Of a stretch of 63,318 nt of DNA, positions 57,570-63,318 are shown piece by piece. Location: the NCBI GenBank assembly GCA_028456385.1, contig JALNQF010000241.1, positions 1 to 63,318 of the forward strand. The letters run 5' to 3'. The notes beneath the pieces are model-generated. The model made no database searches. It saw only the letters and a list, made by a program, of their open reading frames with translations, and was not told where the DNA came from. The DNA comes from Ophiosphaerella korrae (lineage: Eukaryota > Ascomycota > Dothideomycetes > Pleosporales > Phaeosphaeriaceae). Position 1 is the first letter of the stretch. Each line of letters opens with the position of its first letter. The position numbers and the translations under genes were made by a program.

Positions 57570-58031
57570 AGAACTTTGAGGGCACACCGAACAAAGTGGA
57601 AGAAAGTTGATAGCGACAAGTAACTTGCCAGTGCGGTGGCTGTAAATGGATGATGAAGTGGATCAAATAGGGGATGAGGATTATGAGGGTGATGGTGAGG
57701 AAGATGACTGTGAGAGCAGCGAAGGGGGAAGAAGAGGAGGGAGTTAGCGAGTTTACTGACGGCCCCAGAAGGTAGGATGGCAACTTGATCGCTATAATTC
57801 TTCTTTGAAAATCCTTACCGTCCTGCGTCCAAATTCGACGTATTGAAACGAGTGATCGAATTCGTTGGAGCTAAGATATACTAAAGGAGGTACCAGTGCT
57901 GTAAAACATGGAAACTTTGACAGTGGACAGGATGCGAAAAGAGCGTCTTGGTTGAAAACATAAGTAAAAAAATCATCGCGCAAATGAGTGGACAAGGCTA
58001 GAAACATGGTGCACACCATGTCCAAAGCTCC
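57570..58031. other. intergenic
   Basis: Between the YEATS relic and the dehydrogenase relic. Minus-strand frames of about 75 codons, one with a hydrophobic segment near 57660-57730, are considered chance frames. Nothing else is recognised. Confidence 0.4.
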
Positions 58032-59154
58032 TCAGAGACGAGAAGTCTTGGTCGTTCCACCTGGCCAAACACCATTCTCCTTGATAAACGCATCGACACT
58101 ATCGTTCACATGAAGCCAAAGAGCCGTATGATCAAGATTCTAATAAAATCACACGTTAGCATAGCATATCAACCTTCAGAATCACAGACTCACCCTCGTT
58201 CTCAGATCGTCATCTACTATCTTAAACGCCTCAGTAGCGACTTTCCCAACACTCGGATCCAGCCCCACCTTCTCAGCCGACTTCACTGCGATACTGAGGT
58301 CTTTGAGGCTCAAAGCCAGCGAAAAAGCCCTGCGATATCCATTACTAGACGGCGCTTCAGCCACGAGGCTAGGAACAGGTTGTTCGAGGCCCATGACCCA
58401 TGAATTCGCCGTTCCATCAGTCATACACTCCCACAAAACTTTTCTTATCGGTTCCGTAACGAAGACTAAGAGCCATACCCTGTGTAGTGGCGACATTGTT
58501 ACACAGCGAGACATAGCTGTGTGCGATTTTGGCGACTTGGCCCATTCCCAAAGCGCCGCAGAAACGGATTTTGGAACGTTGGCCGACAAGCGAAAGGATG
58601 TCCCAGAGGCGGTTGCCCATGGTGTCGTCTTTGGTGGGTTGGGTGTGGCCGACCATGACTATCAGTGTTCCGCTATTTGCGCCCCAGACGCCGCCTGAGA
58701 CTGTTGCGTCGACAAAAGTTCCTAGGCTGGCGTTCATGATGGTTTGGCCGATTGATTTAGTGAATTCAATTTCAATGGTGCTACAGTCGATGATCAATCT
58801 TTCGTAGTTCGGGGTTGTGTGAAGGACAGAGTTCTCGTTGTCGACATAGACTTTGCGCACATGTTTCCCAGCATGAAGGCTGGAGAGTATAGTGCCGCAT
58901 TTGCTCGCGATATCTTTGGGCGAAGAGGCGATTTTGATTTTGCCATGGCTCCCGACCTCGTCGACGAGGTGTTGACAGGTTGCAGGGAGGACGTCGTAGA
59001 CGTGCAAAGTCACTCCAGGTCCTAATTTACGGCGAAGGTTACTGGCTATGCCGTAGCCAATGACCCTGAGGCCTGATTTAGTTTAGAATGTGCAAAGAAA
59101 ATATCGTAGGGGGAAGGATGGGGATATATCGATGACTCCAACGTCTGATGTCAT
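58032..59154 (-). pseudogene. 3-hydroxyisobutyrate dehydrogenase-like gene, three lesions
   Basis: Homology runs from MTSDVGVI (exon 1, 59154-59130) through 59072-58194 to a last exon 58139-58032 (NLDHTALWLHVNDSVDAFIKENG). The beta-hydroxyacid dehydrogenase family oxidises 3-hydroxyisobutyrate or related acids with NAD(P)+. Lesion one: the intron 1 donor reads AT instead of GT. Lesion two: the Rossmann GLGxMG motif reads GLRVIG, a Gly-to-Arg change in the cofactor loop. Lesion three: one extra base in an A/T run near 58440 shifts the frame between RYGTDKK and VLWECMTDG. The catalytic Lys is kept (GMGQVAK) but the usual Asn residues after it read HS, and DAPVSGG reads DATVSGG. The 3' intron (58140-58193) remains normal. 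A sequencing error could explain the frameshift but not the other changes. Confidence 0.85.
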
Positions 59155-60717
59155 TGTGGTGGGGGGGATGTTTTAGCTAAGGTCGTAGGTTGTCTTTTTG
59201 GTTTCTTGCGCGTTTAGAGGAAATGAATTGCGAACAACTGGCGATCGGGCAGAGAAGACGGAATTATATATATTGTGGTGTAGTAGAACCGCACGTGATC
59301 GGGGAGGCTCAGGTCAGCATTGCGGCTCTGCGTGGGCTCCGAGTAAGATCGGATGGAGTAGATAGCCACCGACACCAACTCGTCATGTAGCTACTCAACC
59401 TATATACTTCAACTCATCTCATCTCTCGCCGACTGCGGGTCGCCACCTTCCTCCTACTTCTACGTGCATCCTAGTATGCCACAATATCTTGCTCGAGACA
59501 AGCACGCGTTCGCAAACTAAACTAAGCATAGTGCGATGCGGCCAACGTCACGATTGGGGAGAGTCTACACTAGTTGCATCACGGAGCAACGGGGACAGCA
59601 AGCCAGATCACTTGGCTTATCGGTCCTCATAGATCTAGTAGGAGATGATTTCCTCTACGAGAGGGACTATGCGGCGACCTAGGGAGATGGATGATAATGT
59701 CGCTTGCGGAGGTAATTGTGTTGAATATCAAGACCGATACCTGGCATTTGGTACATTGAGTATCGCTAGTTCTATCCACACCTGCATTTGGTTTTCTCGA
59801 GAAAAGCACACCGCTTGACTCCGTGTTTAGTGGCACTCTTTTGCGACCGAATGGGGGGACCATTATCTGCTATTAATGGAATATCGCTGACGCGTGACTA
59901 GCTACACCTGTAGCGCAGTTGGAATTACAATGCTGGTCACTATACGTAGGGAGGACGGTGGTCCCGGACGGGTTACAGGACCAGAGAATCGCATGAGAAT
60001 GAAATACAAGGCGAGATTATGTATAATGTGATGTTGACTCTGCGGCAATGTATCGCTAGGCAGCAATGCCATAGTCACCGTTACCCGAGCGATCTGATTA
60101 GACTAATTCTGCTCTCTGAGTAACAAGGGTGCTGCTGTAAGTACTGAGCTAGAGCACCTAAGGAAAGGCCTTTGGTAAGCGCGACAGGGGTCACTATAGG
60201 GTAAATATTTTACGGCATGCAAAAACCGGAAATTGGAAGTGCTAGCGATTGTACATATGTAGACTCAAATTGTTGGCCGTGCACGATGTGCCTATCAAAA
60301 CTTATCCAATCACGCTCTTATTATACCACTTGGCAACTTTGTCAAACGGTGGAACGTAGGCAGAAACAGGTAATAACAAGAGGGATTAGTGATCAACCGA
60401 GGATGGCTTTATTCTCTGATCATTGCAGATCTATAATCAATTATAATAGACACGCGTACTTCAGTGCACAGATCGTACATTGAAATGGCTACCATACTTC
60501 TGCAGCACGCACAAAAGTCCACCGACTGCACAACATGTTCATACGTCACAAACAAAATTCCACAGCAGAAGGCAGCGAATCGTATCATCAATGCGTTATC
60601 GTTACTATAAAAAGGTACATGTGACAAGTAGACGTGTTGTACTACTGTCAGACTGCGTTACCTACTGTAGCGCTGAGGCACAGTAAAGATTGCAAAGACC
60701 CTATATAAACTGCAACA
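59155..60717. other. gene-poor region
   Basis: About 1.6 kb without a recognisable gene, including a G8 run near 59159-59168. The right end is the 3' region of the MFS gene. No repeat structure was identified by eye. Confidence 0.45.
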
Positions 60718-62466
60718 TCAGTACGTGTACCTGAAACCCTTCTGGTCGGTCTCCTGTTCACATGTTAGCATTTGACTCTCAACAACTTGGGTACAAAATT
60801 TTACCTCGTAGTACTCCAACTCGATCTCGCCACGGTCCGCCTTCTTATTCTGCCTCCAGGAACTGAGAGTGATCAAGCTGACGATGACGAGGGTGAGCAG
60901 CGAGCACGCAATACAGGCGTATAGACCTGGTCGGTAGTGGGGCTTGTCTTGGAGGCTGTGGACGATCAGTATTCGGGTTATTGGGAACGCTGTTTCAGAG
61001 AATATACCGGAAGACCAAGCCTCCTGCGATACCTCCTACACCACCCATGCCGACGAGGGTCGCTGAGCAGAACGCACGCTTCCACTGTCCGCGAATGTTG
61101 TTCGCTTGGTACGCCATCGTGGCCGGGACGTTGCTGTTGGCGCCAGCAGTGGTCAAAAACACACCTAAGAGTAATTAGTATGTGTTGCTACAACCATCTC
61201 GTGCTCAGGTGTGGATGTCACTCACCGAAGTATCGGACATTGGCGTTCTTGTGGAAACCCATGATGGCAACACCAACAATGCACAAGAGCATGTTGAAAA
61301 CGATGATGGGGCCACGGAGGTGATATTTGTCGCCTAGCCAGCCGGTAGCATACATGACGATTGCAGCGAAGGCATAGGGAGGAGCGACAAGACATTGCGA
61401 TGCGCCGATCGAGAAGCCCATGTTCTCCGTTAGAATGATGGGCAGGAAGTATGCGAGAGCATATGTAACGCTGGTTGTGTTGAAGAAGATCTGAGTGTGT
61501 TAGTAGACAGGCTGACATCCACAATAGACATGTGTGCTTACCATGGCAAAACCCCAGATTTTGATGTCAAGTCCGCCACGAAGGAACTTCTTCAGATCCC
61601 AAGGCTCTGGCTTCGCATCGCCACGATCGCGGTTGACACGGTCAATGATGAACTTGGTTTCGCGCTCGTTGAGGAAGTTCCAGGATTTGTGGGCCTTGTC
61701 GGGGAAGTCGACTAGAGCCCAGTAACCGACGATTCCGAGGAAGCAAGTCAATGCTCCTTCAATAATGAAGATCCAGCGCCAACCAGCGAGGCCTTCCTTT
61801 CCATGCAATTGCATCAGGCCATAGGCTAGAATACCAGCGCAGGCTGAAGCCAAACTGCCAATGATGTAAAAGCATGAGTATCGCTTGCCGATATCGTAGC
61901 GAGTATACCAGGTCGAAAGAAGATAGACGCAAGATGGGAAGAATCCAGCTTCGAGCAGACCGAGAACGACACGCAGGGCGGATATGGCCTCAAAGGTATG
62001 GACGAAACCCATGCCAATCATTACAGCGCCCCATGCTACCACAATGAAGGATAGGAAATTGCGAGGACCGAGGTATCGTACAATCACCGTCGCCGGTGGC
62101 TGGAATACAATGTATGTGGTGAAGAAGACAAGAGTTACAACCGAGTAGCGTGACACGGTTCCCATGAGAACATTGAGTTTCAATTCCTTGTTCATGCTAA
62201 TTGATTATTAGCACGGGTCTCGGTTGGGCAGAAATCGGCGGGACTACGGACCCAGCAATTGAAGCAGCGCTCAAGTTGGTACGGTCCATCAAACTGATGC
62301 AGTACAGGACTCCTACCGTGACAACAAGGCGGCGATCGATGCGGTGAATGATCTTTCTCTGTTCTGCTGGTGAGAACTCGCACTCGTAGTCATCTTGGCT
62401 GACATCATCCCTGTGGATATCTTCCCTTAGGCTGGCCGGCCTCTTCTCGACGTCGTTGTGATCCAT
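60718..62466 (-). CDS. MFS transporter, anion:cation symporter (Dal5/Tna1-like)
   Basis: Six exons (62466-62252, 62196-61542, 61490-61226, 61164-61008, 60955-60805, 60753-60718) give 492 aa. Joins read SAASIAG-MNKELKL, IWGFAM-IFFNTTS, NVRYFG-VFLTTAG, GGLVFR-LQDKPHYRPG and IELEYYE-ETDQKGFRYTY. All keep frame, and the total length is typical. The sequence has 12 predicted helices with family marks: RIDRRLVVTVGVLYCISLMDRTNLSAA in helix 1, GLLEAGFFPSCVYLLSTWYTRYDIGKR in the helix 4-5 loop and WRWIFIIEGALTC in helix 6. The branch includes permeases for allantoate, nicotinate, biotin and pantothenate; the substrate cannot be told from the sequence. Intron donors are GTCCGT, GTAAGC, GTGAGT, GTATAT and GTAAAA. 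Plasma membrane location is expected. Confidence 0.95.
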
Positions 62467-63267
62467 AGTGGGCGAAAGTCACTCGTCAGCAAAGCGGGAA
62501 AAGGGACTTGTCAAGAACTGAAAGCTGATAGCAGCGTTGCACGGCATGCTTATTAGTTATATGCCTCTTGTGGAACGCGCCATTACACATTGCCAAGAAC
62601 GACGGGCTTCCCCAGTCATCGACCAGTGGTAAACTACCGAGGCACAGGGCAATTTGGATCAAATTGGCGAGGCGCATATTGAACTATCTGTCAACGCCTG
62701 TCAAAGGCCCAAAATTTCGCGGAGCTAGAAGCCAGAAACAGGAAGGCCAGGGAAAGCTGGGGCAGGGCTTGGCAGCGTGGAGACCCCGCATATTGGGGGG
62801 AACGCCCCGTCCCAGAGCCAATGGCACTGCCATACCAACACCATCTCCTTGCTTGACACCATCCGCTGACGCTTGCCGGCCGTCACGGTCGCAATGTAAA
62901 AAGATGGAGGCGCACTATCTACCGCGCAGAGTTGCAAGCATCCAGCCCATTACCCTTGGTTGTTGCAGTCGTGCTGCCTCTTCTCACGTTACCATGTTTG
63001 CGGCCTTGACGGCGCATCGAACACAACCTTGTCTCCACAACGTGCGCCAGCATCTTCCTGACTGGGATAGTTCTCCGGTGCTCTGGAATGTGCATGGCGG
63101 GCCCCCCCCAATGTGCAGGCCGCCATTGGAGCCGCATGCGCTCAACATCGGCTGCACCTGACTCTGACTAGACTCGTATTGCAGGCTGCATGTCATCTAA
63201 CCATGGGTTTGCCAAGGATGCCATGGGCCTAACCAAGAAGAGGCACCGAAATACAGCCGACGTTCAG
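62467..63267. other. promoter of MFS gene and non-coding sequence
   Basis: No gene was recognised. The frames here (up to 197 codons at 62568-63161, without a proper start) have no family resemblance. Two inverted partial copies of the end-repeat motif (AACCATGGG at 63199 and CCATGGGCCTAACC at 63221) lie near the end. Confidence 0.45.
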
Positions 63268-63318
63268 CCCATGGTTAGGCCGAATTTTCCCATGGTTAGG
63301 CCGAGTTTTCCCATGGTT
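63268..63318. repeat. 21-bp tandem repeat running off the right end
   Basis: Two full 21-bp units (CCCATGGTTAGGCCGA then A or G, then TTTT) and the first 9 bases of a third reach the last base. The unit contains the palindrome CCATGG. The array probably continues beyond the window and may be why assembly stopped here. Confidence 0.85.

Noticed and set aside
57556..58025. Minus-strand frames with hydrophobic stretches
   Set aside because: Short, without homology, and placed in the intergenic region between two gene relics; the hydrophobicity comes from pyrimidine-rich DNA.
59122..59129. U12-type AT-AC intron in the dehydrogenase gene
   Set aside because: The donor ATATATCC does not match the U12 consensus ATATCCTT and the intron ends in AG with a normal U2 acceptor, so a mutated GT is the simpler reading.
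63268..63318. Telomere
   Set aside because: The unit contains GGTTAGG but lacks TTAGGG arrays. It is a 21-bp repeat with unrelated bases and inverted copies nearby.

Overview
The window is nuclear DNA of a filamentous ascomycete (Pezizomycotina, most likely Dothideomycetes/Pleosporales; this placement is inference). Genes carry short introns, mostly 47-65 bp, with GTAAGT-like donors, CTAAC-type branch points and CAG/TAG acceptors. The proteins belong to families typical of such fungi. Exon models were built by hand so that reading frame and family homology agree across every junction; no alignment or expression data were available. Both window ends are low-complexity (a poly-G tract at the left, a 21-bp tandem repeat at the right), so this is probably a whole short contig.

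Layout. 1-8 kb: secreted-lipase-like PAF acetylhydrolase and Rab4-type GTPase (both minus), then two conserved fungal proteins of unknown function (plus). 8-12 kb: gene-poor, with a frameshifted ankyrin gene relic. 12-28 kb: SulP sulfate permease (minus), TRZ/ATZ-type amidohydrolase (plus), a PAN-PAN-galactose-oxidase copper radical enzyme (minus), a conserved unknown protein and a single-pass membrane protein (both minus). 28-47 kb: the conserved core, with Clr2 (heterochromatin silencing), ATG2 (autophagy lipid transfer, 2183 aa), an ADGF-type adenosine deaminase, a small mitochondrial-type membrane protein and a coiled-coil protein.

47-59 kb is an accessory segment. It holds an intact gene joining an ankyrin array to two tandem retropepsin-like domains, a small orphan protein, and an AT-rich block containing a HET-NACHT-ankyrin (NLR-type) pseudogene with many stops. 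Next comes a decayed RING-YEATS gene carrying an apparently functional 5S rRNA gene antisense within it, and a 3-hydroxyisobutyrate dehydrogenase-like gene with three independent lesions. The many C-to-T/G-to-A style lesions fit repeat-induced point mutation (RIP), although no RIP index was computed. 60-63 kb: a six-exon Dal5-type MFS transporter (minus), then non-coding DNA to the repeat at the end.

Functional links are modest. ATG2 and the adenosine deaminase are divergent and share a 750-bp promoter region. Clr2 and ATG2 converge. The amidohydrolase and galactose oxidase converge and do not form an obvious cluster. The strongest leads for novelty are the ankyrin-retropepsin gene beside an NLR relic with the same kind of ankyrin unit, and the 5S gene lodged in the RING-YEATS relic.
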